DNA of 64,000 nucleotides, from contig DATLTB010000113.1 of NCBI GenBank assembly GCA_035533815.1, forward strand, positions 22,626 to 86,625, written 5' to 3'. The notes under the pieces were generated by a model. It searched no databases. It was not told the DNA's origin and worked only from the letters and a program-made list of their open reading frames with translations. Origin of the DNA: JANWKA01 sp035533815. GTDB lineage: Bacteria > Bacteroidota > Bacteroidia > Chitinophagales > Chitinophagaceae. Below, piece after piece: positions 26,861-35,822 of this stretch (its first letter is position 1; every line of letters starts with the position of its first letter). The translations under genes were made by a program, and so were the position numbers.

Positions 26861-27316
26861 ATGCGGTTATTAACGGGGTGTTTCTTCTCTGGGCTTTTCC
26901 TGTTCATGCTGGCTGGCTGCTCCCCTTCGCAAAATATTCAGTTCCTGGGATACCGGAGTATCGGGATTTTGGGAACCAATTTAGACAGTGCCATGATCCG
27001 GATGAAAATGATCTGTTATAATCCCAACCATATCGGAGTGACGGTCAGGGATGGGTGGATGGATATTTATGCCGGTAAAACTTTATTAGGACGTCTCATA
27101 CAGGATGCCAGTGTCCATATACCAGCCAGAGATACATTTAATTTCCCGATGAGGATAAAAGTGAGCCTCTCCACACTGATGCAATATTCCTCCCATATCC
27201 GTTTAAATGACAGCGTGCTTTTCAGGGGATCTGGAGAATGCAGGATCGGGAAAAGCGGGTTTTTTATCCATCGGCCAATCCATATGCAGGAATCCGCCCT
27301 GCTTAACCTGTATTGA
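26861..27316 (+). CDS. LEA14/WHy-like lipoprotein
   Basis: A 151-residue lipoprotein started at ATG 26861 (a TTG eight codons upstream is a less likely start). The signal peptide ends in the lipobox MLAGC. The mature part has the single LEA_2/WHy beta-sandwich pattern: FLGYRSIGI, then a strand with KMICYNPNHIGVTVRDGWMD, which includes the conserved Asn-Pro, and GRLIQDASVHIPARDTF. Such domains bind hydrophobic surfaces in stress proteins; the bacterial role is unknown. The gene lies behind the operator-like island at 26590-26733 and converges with the HMA gene at a distance of 7 bases. Confidence 0.72.
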   Translation: MRLLTGCFFSGLFLFMLAGCSPSQNIQFLGYRSIGILGTNLDSAMIRMKMICYNPNHIGVTVRDGWMDIYAGKTLLGRLIQDASVHIPARDTFNFPMRIKVSLSTLMQYSSHIRLNDSVLFRGSGECRIGKSGFFIHRPIHMQESALLNLY

Positions 27317-27323
27317 AGAAAAA

Positions 27324-27737
27324 TCAATGTCTTTTTTCCCTCGCTGCCTGGTCGGCTGCTTTCCGGGCCGCTATCTGCGCTGCTTTAAGCGCTGCCATAC
27401 CCCCTTTTTTGCAACAGGATGGCAATAATCGGTAAGAATCAGGTTCTGCAGCCACCGTATCCGCATCATACCCGGCATTGGCGATGGCCGTCCGGATATT
27501 ATCCGGATTGGTGACATCTGTATAATAGCGGACAGTAGCTATCTTATTATGGTAATCCAGGTTTACATATATTAAACCCGGTTCCCTTTTCAGATAATCC
27601 TCTATTCTTTTTTTGCAGATCTGGCATTCTGCACTGGTCTTGATCCGTATGGTCAGGGCTTCCCGCCGTACCTGTCCAAATACCTGACCGGCAGAAAAAA
27701 GCAGGAGCACCGGCATAAAAGTCAAAATTTTCCGCAT
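27324..27737 (-). CDS. Exported heavy-metal-associated (HMA) domain protein
   Basis: A 137-residue exported protein when started at ATG 27737 (MRKILTFMPVLLLFSAGQVFGQ). Residues about 27-95 form an HMA-type ferredoxin-like domain with the metal-binding motif CQIC (C38, C41), followed by YVNLDYHNKIATVRY and IRTAIANAGYDAD, all normal for HMA domains. A second thiol pair follows in PSCCKKGG, then an Ala/Arg/Lys-rich helix. Copper or another soft metal in the periplasm is the likely ligand. It starts 20 bases behind pyrE and is probably cotranscribed with it, which is an odd pairing. Confidence 0.82.
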   Translation of the reverse strand: MRKILTFMPVLLLFSAGQVFGQVRREALTIRIKTSAECQICKKRIEDYLKREPGLIYVNLDYHNKIATVRYYTDVTNPDNIRTAIANAGYDADTVAAEPDSYRLLPSCCKKGGMAALKAAQIAARKAADQAAREKRH

Positions 27738-27757
27738 ATAGTGATTATTGAACCTTT

Positions 27758-28387
27758 TTATTTGCCCCATTTTTCCGGAGCTATTCTCCACTGCTCCAAC
27801 ACTTCCAGTTGCTTGCTGGTAAATTGTCCCTTGTCTGCAGCGAGACGGATCAACGCTTCATAATTGCTCAAAGACCGGGTGGGGATTGCCGCCGCCGCAA
27901 ACGCTTTTACCGCCTGGTCAAAGCCATAATTAAAAACACTGGCCAGGCCAATAACATATGCCCCGGCGGCTTTGAGGGCGTCACAGGCCTCCAGGCTGCT
28001 TTTACCGGTAGAAACCAGGTCTTCAATGACCACAACCTTCCTTCCCGGATCCATATACCCTTCTACCTGGTTACCTAACCCATGATCCTTGGGCTTGGCC
28101 CGGACATAAATGAATGGAAGCTTGAGCAGGTCTGCGACCAGTACGCCCAGGGGTATTCCTGCGGTGGCTACCCCGGCAATCAGTTCTGCTTCCGGGAAGC
28201 TGGTATCCACCAGGTTGGCCAACTCAGATTTGATATAGTCCCTTACCTGCGGGAAGGACAGGGATTTTCGGTTGTCACAGTAAATAGGCGATTTCCAGCC
28301 GGAAGCCCAGGTAAACGGGTTTTGCAGGTTCAGGCGGATCGCTTTAATTTGCAGGAGTTTTTCTGCAATGGTTTTTTCAGTGGTCAT
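27758..28387 (-). CDS. pyrE: Orotate phosphoribosyltransferase
   Basis: A 209-residue enzyme that makes orotidine monophosphate from orotate and PRPP in pyrimidine synthesis. The PRPP-binding motif is VVVIEDLVSTGKSS. Substrate-loop elements are NPFTWASGWKSPIYCDNR and ELIAGVATAGIPLG, and YVRAKPKDHGLGNQVEG is the catalytic flexible loop. Size and order are normal. It is divergent from a NUDIX gene 48 bases away and leads into the HMA gene. A TAGGTTTG box lies 5 bases before its start. Confidence 0.97.
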   Translation of the reverse strand: MTTEKTIAEKLLQIKAIRLNLQNPFTWASGWKSPIYCDNRKSLSFPQVRDYIKSELANLVDTSFPEAELIAGVATAGIPLGVLVADLLKLPFIYVRAKPKDHGLGNQVEGYMDPGRKVVVIEDLVSTGKSSLEACDALKAAGAYVIGLASVFNYGFDQAVKAFAAAAIPTRSLSNYEALIRLAADKGQFTSKQLEVLEQWRIAPEKWGK

Positions 28388-28435
28388 TCCAGCAAACCTA
28401 CTGAAAAATCCAGAATGTCTTGTCCGCCAATAGTC

Positions 28436-29056
28436 ATGTCCTGTACCACATTATATATCCGGGATAATCCCCTGTATCTATGCGATGAGCATAGCTCAAT
28501 ACCTGCACATTCCCCTGACTTCCGCCTCCGCAATCCGGATTCCGCAACCCTGGCAAAAACGGTAGAGGACCTGGAACAAGATAAACTGAGCGGTTGCACC
28601 ATCGAAGGATTATCCGGAGTCTGGGATACCTTGTTGTCGATCTACAAGGTGTTGCCGGCAGCTGGTGGACTGGTAAAAAATCAGGAAGGAAGGATTTTGC
28701 TCCTCTTCCGGAGGGGCAAATGGGACCTCCCCAAAGGTAAACTTGACCCGGGGGAAACCCTGGAGCAATGTGCTCTCCGGGAAGTGCAGGAGGAAACCGG
28801 GTTAAGCCATCTACAGCTAGGCCAGCAAATCGGCGAGACTTGGCATAGCTACAGGATGGGAAGTACGCCCGTCCTTAAGCATACGAACTGGTACCGGATG
28901 CTTTTTACCGGTAGTGAACTGACCATACCCCAGTTGGAAGAGGATATCCTGGACATCCAATGGGTTCTTCCCATACATCTGCCCAAATACCTGAAGCACA
29001 CCTACCCTAATATCCGGGATGTTTTCATCCAGGCGGGGTTCCAAAGCGGAGATTAA
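28436..29056 (+). CDS. NUDIX hydrolase
   Basis: A hydrolase of nucleoside diphosphate-linked compounds. The chosen start is ATG 28436 (MSCTTLYIRDNPLYLCDE), giving 206 residues; an in-frame ATG at 28415 is an alternative, and a longer upstream reading frame would overlap pyrE and is not credible. The NUDIX box GKLDPGETLEQCALREVQEETGL satisfies GX5EX7REUXEEXGU. The N-terminal 70 residues are a domain seen in Bacteroidota NUDIX proteins whose role is unknown (TLAKTVEDLEQDKLSGCTIE). Substrate is unknown. Transcribed divergently from pyrE. Confidence 0.85.
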   Translation: MSCTTLYIRDNPLYLCDEHSSIPAHSPDFRLRNPDSATLAKTVEDLEQDKLSGCTIEGLSGVWDTLLSIYKVLPAAGGLVKNQEGRILLLFRRGKWDLPKGKLDPGETLEQCALREVQEETGLSHLQLGQQIGETWHSYRMGSTPVLKHTNWYRMLFTGSELTIPQLEEDILDIQWVLPIHLPKYLKHTYPNIRDVFIQAGFQSGD

Positions 29057-29143
29057 TCCGAGGAATTCAACCACTTACTTGCTAAATTCTTCCCATTATG
29101 CTATCATTGACCTCTTGAATTGACCTATTTTACTACTATCTGC

Positions 29144-31108
29144 ATGAAAATCCTCATCCTAAGCCTGCTGGCCTTGGCTGCCCCTGGTCATCTTTTCGCC
29201 CAACAGGACGGGTTTCCCTATGGGCAGATCAGTACCGATGACCTGAAAATGAAGTCGTATAACCTGGATTCTACCGCAAATGCCGTGGTGCTGAATGAAT
29301 TTGGGGAAACCTATGTACAAAGCGCGGATAACTATAATATCATCCACAAATATCATGAAGTAGTTAAGATCTTCAATGAAAATGGATTTGATGCCGCTAC
29401 GATAAAAATACCCTTGCAGAAAGATGACCAGGGGGAAGATAAGGTATATGATATCCAGGGATCCACCTATAATCTGGTTAACGGCCAAGTCAGGGTAACC
29501 TCCCTCAACCCCTCCCAGATTTATACCCTGACCCTGAACAAGGACTTTGATGAGGTGAAATTCACCCTTCCTGATCTGCAGCCAGGTTCAGTCATCGAGG
29601 TGAGTTACACTTTTGAATCCCCGCATTTCACTTATTTCAAAGAATGGCGGTTCCAGTCGGATATACCCAAGGTGCACAGTGAATACTGGACTAAAATACC
29701 GGCAAATTACACGTATAATATCGTTTTGCGCGGGTTTCTCCGGTTGGATAAGAATAAGGGAAGCATCATTTCAGGATGTCTGCAATCCGCTTCAGGCACG
29801 TCGGATTGCAGTTTTTACCAGTATGCCATGGACAATATTCCGGCTTTCCACCAGGAAGATTTCATGACTTCACCGGAGAATTACCTGTCAGCCATTCATT
29901 ATGAACTGTCCCAGATCCAGACCTATGATGGGAGGGTCATCAATTATAGCCAGCAATGGAAAGATGTAGATCAGTTCCTGCTGTATAATGTGGATTTTGG
30001 CAAACAGCTCAAAAAGGGCATGGATGTGCTTAAGCCCATAGCGGATCTGGATATTGCCAGCACGGCTGCAGGCCTGGAAAGGGCCCACAAGATCTACCGC
30101 TATTTCCGGGACCAGTATCATTACAATGGGGATGAAGATTTCCTGACAGAAAACGGGGTAAAAAAAGCATTTGAGGATAAAGCCGGCAATGTAGCGGATA
30201 TTAACTTATCGCTCATAGCTGCACTCCGGGATGCCGGCTTTACTGCTGACCCCGTGCTACTGGCTACCAGGGACCAGGAAGTGCCAAATCATATCAATCC
30301 GGTCATCGTGGAATTCAATTATATCATCGCCCGGGTTGAAGTGGGAGATACGGTATACCTGGTCGATGCCACGCATCGGTTGCTGCCATTCGGGGTCCTC
30401 CCTTTTAAGTGCATGAATGGTCAGGGCAGGTGGTTTAGGGACAGGTCCCCCTCAGCGTGGATAGATATCCCTCCCACGACAAACAATCTGGAAAGTGATT
30501 TATTGTCGATCCAGGTGAGTTCAAACGGATCCCTGAATGGGACCCTGACCCGACTGCTGGAAGGATACAAGGCATATGATGAACGGGTTAGGATTCTGGG
30601 ATACCGGTCTGAAGATGAATACATAGATCACTTGACCCGGAAATGGGGAAGCAGGATGATCAGTTATTCCATTGATAGCCTGAAAGATCCGCAGGCCCCC
30701 CTCCTGGAAACCCTGCAGCTGAAACTTCCGGGCAATTTCGGTCAAAGCGGGGAAGTATTTTTCAACCCCTTCCTCCTCAGGACCGCAGGCAGTAACCCTT
30801 TCCAATCAGAAGACCGGCTTTTTCCCGTGGACTTTGGTGTGCCACCCCAGATCCGAACGGTGATCAAGATCAACTTTCCGGATGATTATGCCGTGGAATC
30901 CCTTCCGCAAAACATGGCCCTTGCGCTGCCCGACCATGGGGGCAGGTTTTTGCTGGGCATCGATACCCTGGGTTCCGAAGTCATCGTGTCCAGCCTCTTT
31001 GACCTGAGCAACCCGGTCTTTCCAGCGGCAGAATACGGTTCACTCCGGGAATTATACAGCCGGGTTTATCAGGCCGAGCAGGCAGACATTGTTTTTAAAA
31101 GAAAGTGA
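29144..31108 (+). CDS. DUF3857/transglutaminase-like exported protein without catalytic Cys
   Basis: A 654-residue exported protein, with a signal peptide when started at ATG 29144 (MKILILSLLALAAPGHLFAQ). The N-terminal half is a DUF3857 beta-rich domain (VQSADNYNIIHKYHEVVKIF and DLQPGSVIEVSYTFES). The middle contains a transglutaminase-like region, but the position of the catalytic cysteine is valine, since the segment is GNVADINLSLIAALRDAGF (V350). GNxADINL variants are known in Bacteroidota, so this is probably a non-catalytic fold. The C-terminus is DUF3858-like. It starts the first of two tandem members with only about 10 bases between them. Confidence 0.8.
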   Translation: MKILILSLLALAAPGHLFAQQDGFPYGQISTDDLKMKSYNLDSTANAVVLNEFGETYVQSADNYNIIHKYHEVVKIFNENGFDAATIKIPLQKDDQGEDKVYDIQGSTYNLVNGQVRVTSLNPSQIYTLTLNKDFDEVKFTLPDLQPGSVIEVSYTFESPHFTYFKEWRFQSDIPKVHSEYWTKIPANYTYNIVLRGFLRLDKNKGSIISGCLQSASGTSDCSFYQYAMDNIPAFHQEDFMTSPENYLSAIHYELSQIQTYDGRVINYSQQWKDVDQFLLYNVDFGKQLKKGMDVLKPIADLDIASTAAGLERAHKIYRYFRDQYHYNGDEDFLTENGVKKAFEDKAGNVADINLSLIAALRDAGFTADPVLLATRDQEVPNHINPVIVEFNYIIARVEVGDTVYLVDATHRLLPFGVLPFKCMNGQGRWFRDRSPSAWIDIPPTTNNLESDLLSIQVSSNGSLNGTLTRLLEGYKAYDERVRILGYRSEDEYIDHLTRKWGSRMISYSIDSLKDPQAPLLETLQLKLPGNFGQSGEVFFNPFLLRTAGSNPFQSEDRLFPVDFGVPPQIRTVIKINFPDDYAVESLPQNMALALPDHGGRFLLGIDTLGSEVIVSSLFDLSNPVFPAAEYGSLRELYSRVYQAEQADIVFKRK

Positions 31109-31120
31109 TCCGCATGGGTG

Positions 31121-33064
31121 ATGAAAGAAACTATGGGTAAAAAACTTTTTTTTGTATTGATCCTGGGCTATTCCCTGCTGCTGGCTGAACAAGGGGGTGC
31201 CCAATCAATTAATTACAATGCCGCCCTGATCCCGGATTCTCTTAAAAAATATGCAGATGCGGTGATCCGGGACCAGCAGGTAAACTTGACGATCCGGAAC
31301 CCCGCTTACCTGGATTATCAATTCCACGAAGCAGTCACCGTCCTGGATCGCAACGGTAGGGATGCCGGTGACATGATTGTACCTTACGACAAATTCTGGA
31401 AGATCAACAGTATCAGTGCCCGGATATATGATGCGGATGGGAGCCTGATTGGAAAATACAAAAGCAAGGATTTTCAGGACATCAGCGCAGTGGAGGATTT
31501 CTCACTCTATGAAGACTCCCGGATCAAACAACTGGACCCCGATCCGGGAACCTATCCCTATACCGTGGAAATGGACTATACCTTAAATTCTAACCAGACC
31601 TATGATATCCCGTCATGGACCCCGCAGGCAGATGAAAACATTGGTGTGGCGCAATCGGATTTCCGGATATTGGCTCCGAAAGACTTTCCCCTGAGGTATA
31701 AGACATTTAATATTCAAAATCAGGTTGTACAGACCGTTTCCGGGTCCCAGGTAAGCCTGATGTGGGAGGTGTCCGGGCTTATGGCATGGAAGGCTGAACC
31801 GATGAGTCCCTCTTTTCGGGATGATGTTCCGGAACTGATCGTTGCTCCGGTGAATTTCACTTATGGGGGTATACCCGGCACATTTACCAACTGGCAACAA
31901 TATGGCTTGTGGACTTATGATCACCTGCTGGAAGGAAGGGATGCCATTTCCCCCGGGATGAATACCCGTTTACAGGACCTGATAAAAAATGCAAAGACTT
32001 CCCTGGAGAAAGCCCGGGATATTTATCATTATGTACAACAAAAGGCCCGGTATGTGAGTGTGCAGATCGGTATCGGTGGTTTGCAGCCCATGGATGCGCT
32101 GGATGTGGACAGGCTGGGCTATGCAGACTGCAAGGGCCTGGTCAATTACACCATGGCGCTCATGCATGCTGCGGGTATTGCTGCCTATTATACTGAAGTG
32201 AATGCCGGAACCAGGCAACGGGGTTTCCTGCCAGGTTTTGCCAGTGCTGGGCAGGGAAATCATGTCATCCTTTGTTTGCCATTTAATGGGGATACCACCT
32301 GGCTTGAATGTACAAGCAGGGATATTCCTTTCGGATATATCGGAGATTTTACTGATGACCGGAACGTATTGATCAACACTCCCCAGGGGGGAGTTATTGC
32401 CCGCACAAAAGCTTATTTGGCTTCAGGCAACACCCAGATCAGGACAGCCTGGTTTACCCTGGATTCCTCCGGGAACCTTTCCGGAAGGCTGGTGACAGCA
32501 TTCCGGGGAATTGACCTGGACAAAAGATATGGCATTGACCAAATGGATGAATCCGACCGGGAGGACCGGTTGCAATCCATTTATCCATTTAACAACCTGG
32601 ATATATTGAGCTACCGCCTGGAAATAAATCAGGGATCAAATCCGGTAGTCAGGGAGTATATCCGCCTGAACAGTGAGCGATACGGCACCCTGGACGATCA
32701 CCGGATGTTTTTCCCGGTTAACCAAATTAACCGGATCAGGAATAAAGATATTCCTGCCTGGGTCTCCAACCGCAAAAACCGGGTAGTGGTTCACCATGGA
32801 TATACAGACCTGGATTCCATCTATTTCCGGATACCCCAGGGCTACCAGGTGGAAGCCCAGCCGAATGATACCCTGCTGAGCAATGCATATGGAACCTATC
32901 GCATACAGTTAACAGATAACCCGGGGATTATCCTGTATACCAGGTCTCTTTCCATGAACCAGGGCGAATTTGCCCCGAAAACCTACCAGGCCTTATTGGA
33001 TTTCCTGCAAAATCTGAAAGAACTGGACACTCAGCCTATTGTATTGAAAAAAACAGGTTCCTGA
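31121..33064 (+). CDS. DUF3857/transglutaminase-like exported protein, catalytic residues kept
   Basis: A 647-residue exported protein, started at ATG 31121 (an in-frame ATG at 31133 is also possible). The signal peptide is LFFVLILGYSLLLAEQGGAQS. A DUF3857 domain occupies about 40-250 (YLDYQFHEAVTVLDRNGRDA, DPGTYPYTVEMDYTLNS). The transglutaminase core follows: ARYVSVQIGIGGLQPMD, the catalytic Cys in YADCKGLVNYTMALMHAAGI (C337), His in GNHVILCLP, and WLECTSRDIPFG. It is therefore the potentially active member of the pair. Its role is unknown; such proteins are periplasmic or surface proteins of Bacteroidota. Confidence 0.82.
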   Translation: MKETMGKKLFFVLILGYSLLLAEQGGAQSINYNAALIPDSLKKYADAVIRDQQVNLTIRNPAYLDYQFHEAVTVLDRNGRDAGDMIVPYDKFWKINSISARIYDADGSLIGKYKSKDFQDISAVEDFSLYEDSRIKQLDPDPGTYPYTVEMDYTLNSNQTYDIPSWTPQADENIGVAQSDFRILAPKDFPLRYKTFNIQNQVVQTVSGSQVSLMWEVSGLMAWKAEPMSPSFRDDVPELIVAPVNFTYGGIPGTFTNWQQYGLWTYDHLLEGRDAISPGMNTRLQDLIKNAKTSLEKARDIYHYVQQKARYVSVQIGIGGLQPMDALDVDRLGYADCKGLVNYTMALMHAAGIAAYYTEVNAGTRQRGFLPGFASAGQGNHVILCLPFNGDTTWLECTSRDIPFGYIGDFTDDRNVLINTPQGGVIARTKAYLASGNTQIRTAWFTLDSSGNLSGRLVTAFRGIDLDKRYGIDQMDESDREDRLQSIYPFNNLDILSYRLEINQGSNPVVREYIRLNSERYGTLDDHRMFFPVNQINRIRNKDIPAWVSNRKNRVVVHHGYTDLDSIYFRIPQGYQVEAQPNDTLLSNAYGTYRIQLTDNPGIILYTRSLSMNQGEFAPKTYQALLDFLQNLKELDTQPIVLKKTGS

Positions 33065-33470
33065 ATCCACAACATCTTAAACTTCCAACCAGGTATTGAA
33101 TGGCCCTTAAAGAGATGGCCAATCCCGGATCCCTGGAGCTGGGCCAGTGAAAAGTCCGGGAATTAAAATTAGTCTTTCAAACTCATGATATTGGGAAGGA
33201 CAGGTATACCGATTTATTGTATATTGATGTATTCAATACCCAGGAAAACCGGCAATGAAAAATCTGCAGTGAATCATTGGACTGAACTGTCATTTCTGGA
33301 ATGGCCTTGTACAGAAAAATGTGGATCCTGTGAATCACCCTTGACTGGACCTTAAAACCGTGATATTAAGTTAACCCCTGCTGCAAAATTATTATCCCCT
33401 TCATGAACTATTTGCAGATATGGCTTGAAATGCCTTTGTTTCATTTTTCCGGACGCCCAAACCACCATAT
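33065..33470. other. Intergenic region, possibly carrying a decayed frame
   Basis: No intact gene is present. One plus-strand frame (33064-33366) is interrupted by six stops that are all TGA; the next stop is TAA. In another frame a 56-codon ORF (33185-33355) would encode a short protein ending in CTEKCGSCESP. Neither resembles a family. The last 100 bases contain the start region for the histidine kinase. Confidence 0.45.
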
Positions 33471-35483
33471 ATGAAAGCAATTCTCTTTTTACTTTCCATT
33501 ACCCTGCTGGCCAATCCGGCGTTTGCCCAGCAGAGAAATGCTGACCAGCCGACAGGTAAACATTCCGCGGAAAATGAGGACAGTGCCCGGGTATTATCCC
33601 TATGTCATTTATGCAGTTACTATGTCAATAACCAACCGGACAGCTGTTCTTATTTTGCCAAGAAGATCATTGAATTTTCCCAAAAAAACAGTTATCCCTA
33701 TGGGGAGGTCCTTGGCTTTTATTACTGGGCTTCTGCCCTGGACCGTACTGCCAATTATCCCAAATCCCTGGAAATGACCTATTCCGGTTTGAAGGTGGCA
33801 GAAAGCCTGACAACCAACCGGCAACTGATGAGAAGTCAGGGGTACCGGCAATTAGGATTACTTAATATTCTAATGGATAAGCCATTATTGGGCATCATTG
33901 ATGATCGGGAGTCCCTGATTTTGGGTAAGGAATCAACATTGACTAATAATGAATTAGCCCATACCTATTCCTTTCTTGGTTCTGCATATATAGAAAAGGA
34001 TAATCTGGATTCTGCCTTATATTTTGCCTTAAAGGGGAATACTTATCTTTCCCAATCGCATTATACAGACCGATTTCAATTGTTTTATAACTTACCGATA
34101 TCTCCGTTAATAGTCGGAGAAGTTTATAGTCTATTGGGTAATTTTCCGCTGGCACGGAAATATACTGCAATAACTATTTTATTCTGTAAAAAAAACCATC
34201 TCATTTTCCTACAAGTGTTAGCCTTTACAGATCTGGCGAGATTGTTCAGGCAGGAAGGTCAGAAAGATTCCAGCATTTATTTTGCAAAAGCAGCGCTCAG
34301 GTTGAGTCAGTTGCATGGTTTTCAATCTGAGTCTATGAATTCCAGCAATATCCTGGTATCGGCATATGAATCCAGGCACCAACCGGACAGCACCCTTAAA
34401 TATATGAAAATCATGCTGGCAGCCAAAGACAGTGTCTTCAGCCAGTCTAAAGTCCAGGAGTTTCAGCTGGCATCCTTTGATGAGCAACAAAGACAACAGG
34501 ACATCAAAATTGCCAAAACAAAGTATATCAATCAGGTCAGAATCTACATTTTATCCATAGCATCCATTGTATTCCTATTATTGACGGCTATATTTTACCG
34601 CAATAACCGGCAAAAAAAATTGGCCAATGCCCTGCTGAATTCCCAGAAAGCCGAAATCCAGCAAGCCCTTTCAGACCTCAAACTCACTCAGAACCAGCTC
34701 ATCCAATCCGAGAAAATGGCTTCACTCGGAGAATTAACGGCTGGGATTGCCCATGAAATCCAGAACCCCCTGAACTTTGTCAATAATTTCTCAGAAATAA
34801 ATACGGAGCTTATCGAAGAAATGAAACAGGATCTGCAATCGGGCAATACAGGCGAAGCGTTGGCAAGGGCCGAAAATATTAATGAAAACAATATTAAGAT
34901 CATTCACCATGGCAAGCGGGCAGATAGCATTGTAAAAGGCATGCTGCTGCATTCCAGAAGCAGCCTGGGCCAGAGAGAATTGACGGATATCAATGCCTTA
35001 GCCAGCGAATATTTACGGTTAAGTTATCATGGGCTCCGGGCCAGAGATAAGTCGTTCAATGCCTCCATGCACACCGATTTTGATGAAAAGCTGGAAAAAA
35101 TCCTGATCATCCCCCAGGATTTCGGGAGAGTCCTGCTTAATCTGTTTAACAATGCCTTTTTTGCAGTCACGGAAAAAAAAGGAAAAAACGGGGCGGGTTA
35201 TACCCCTTCAGTGTCCGTAAGTACAAAAAAAACGGTCCGCCAGGAAGGAGGCTTTATGTTGGATATCCGCATCACCGATAATGGTCCGGGAATCCCAAAG
35301 AACATCATGGACAAAATATTCCAGCCATTCTTTACCACTAAGCCCGCAGGACAGGGAACAGGTCTTGGGCTGTCCCTGAGCTATGATACCATCCGGGCCC
35401 ATGGAGGGACCATTAGCGTAGAATCCAAAGAGGGAGAATATACCGTATTCATTATTCAAATTCCCATTAACCCATCATCCTGA
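33471..35483 (+). CDS. TPR-containing sensor histidine kinase
   Basis: A 670-residue kinase. The signal peptide MKAILFLLSITLLANPAFAQ is followed by a periplasmic region of about 320 residues of TPR-like helices (ALDRTANYPKSLEMTYSGLKVAE, YIEKDNLDSALYFALKGN). A transmembrane helix is at about 361-378. The cytoplasmic part has a coiled-coil linker (NSQKAEIQQALSDLKLTQNQLIQ), the phosphoacceptor H428 in GIAHEIQNPLNFVNNFSEI, then N-box NLFNNAFFAV, G1 DNGPGIP and G2 GTGLGLSLS. This is the HPK4/7-like TPR kinase common in Bacteroidota. No response regulator is near it, so its partner is encoded elsewhere. A degraded second kinase fragment lies directly downstream. Confidence 0.93.
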   Translation: MKAILFLLSITLLANPAFAQQRNADQPTGKHSAENEDSARVLSLCHLCSYYVNNQPDSCSYFAKKIIEFSQKNSYPYGEVLGFYYWASALDRTANYPKSLEMTYSGLKVAESLTTNRQLMRSQGYRQLGLLNILMDKPLLGIIDDRESLILGKESTLTNNELAHTYSFLGSAYIEKDNLDSALYFALKGNTYLSQSHYTDRFQLFYNLPISPLIVGEVYSLLGNFPLARKYTAITILFCKKNHLIFLQVLAFTDLARLFRQEGQKDSSIYFAKAALRLSQLHGFQSESMNSSNILVSAYESRHQPDSTLKYMKIMLAAKDSVFSQSKVQEFQLASFDEQQRQQDIKIAKTKYINQVRIYILSIASIVFLLLTAIFYRNNRQKKLANALLNSQKAEIQQALSDLKLTQNQLIQSEKMASLGELTAGIAHEIQNPLNFVNNFSEINTELIEEMKQDLQSGNTGEALARAENINENNIKIIHHGKRADSIVKGMLLHSRSSLGQRELTDINALASEYLRLSYHGLRARDKSFNASMHTDFDEKLEKILIIPQDFGRVLLNLFNNAFFAVTEKKGKNGAGYTPSVSVSTKKTVRQEGGFMLDIRITDNGPGIPKNIMDKIFQPFFTTKPAGQGTGLGLSLSYDTIRAHGGTISVESKEGEYTVFIIQIPINPSS

Positions 35484-35578
35484 TCATAGGTTAATATCCC
35501 ATGTCATGAAAATGGAGATGACAAATATACCTCCGAATTCCTGCCATGACCACAAGTACAAAAACCGCATAAAAGTAA

Positions 35579-35822
35579 GAAACAAGAATCCCCCGGGCCC
35601 GGGTGAAAGACTACGGACCGGGCATTCCTGAAAATTACTGAAGAAAATATTCAAGGCTTTCTATTCCGCCAGGCTGGCTAACCTGGTCAGGGGTTGGGGC
35701 TTTACCTAAACCTTTACCTCAACGTTGATATCAACATCCTCGGGCCTGGCAGGCAACTGCTGGTGGACGAACCCGGTAACTGGTGCGAAGTATTTTATTA
35801 TGTTAACTGTTCCCCCTGCTGA
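35579..35822 (+). pseudogene. Decayed C-terminus of a sensor histidine kinase
   Basis: Three pieces in three frames rebuild the end of a HATPase domain. The first (35579-35638) has VKDYGPGIPENY, a G1 box, then a stop. The second (35641-35694) reads KKIFKAFYSARLANLVRG, matching the usual KIFxxFYR segment after G1. The third (35688-35822) begins QGLGLYLN, a G2 box, and ends VDEPGNWCEVFYYV, which matches the VxSxPGxGxxFxF ending of kinases. The order is correct and the spacing short. No start, H-box or N-box remains. It overlaps the tail of the thioesterase gene on the other strand by 25 bases. It differs from the intact kinase upstream in its G1 sequence, so it is not a recent tandem copy. Confidence 0.75.

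Noticed and set aside
28082..28435. Upstream extension of the NUDIX frame across pyrE
   Set aside because: It would overlap pyrE antisense for 300 bases and encodes no recognisable sequence; the homologous part starts at 28436.
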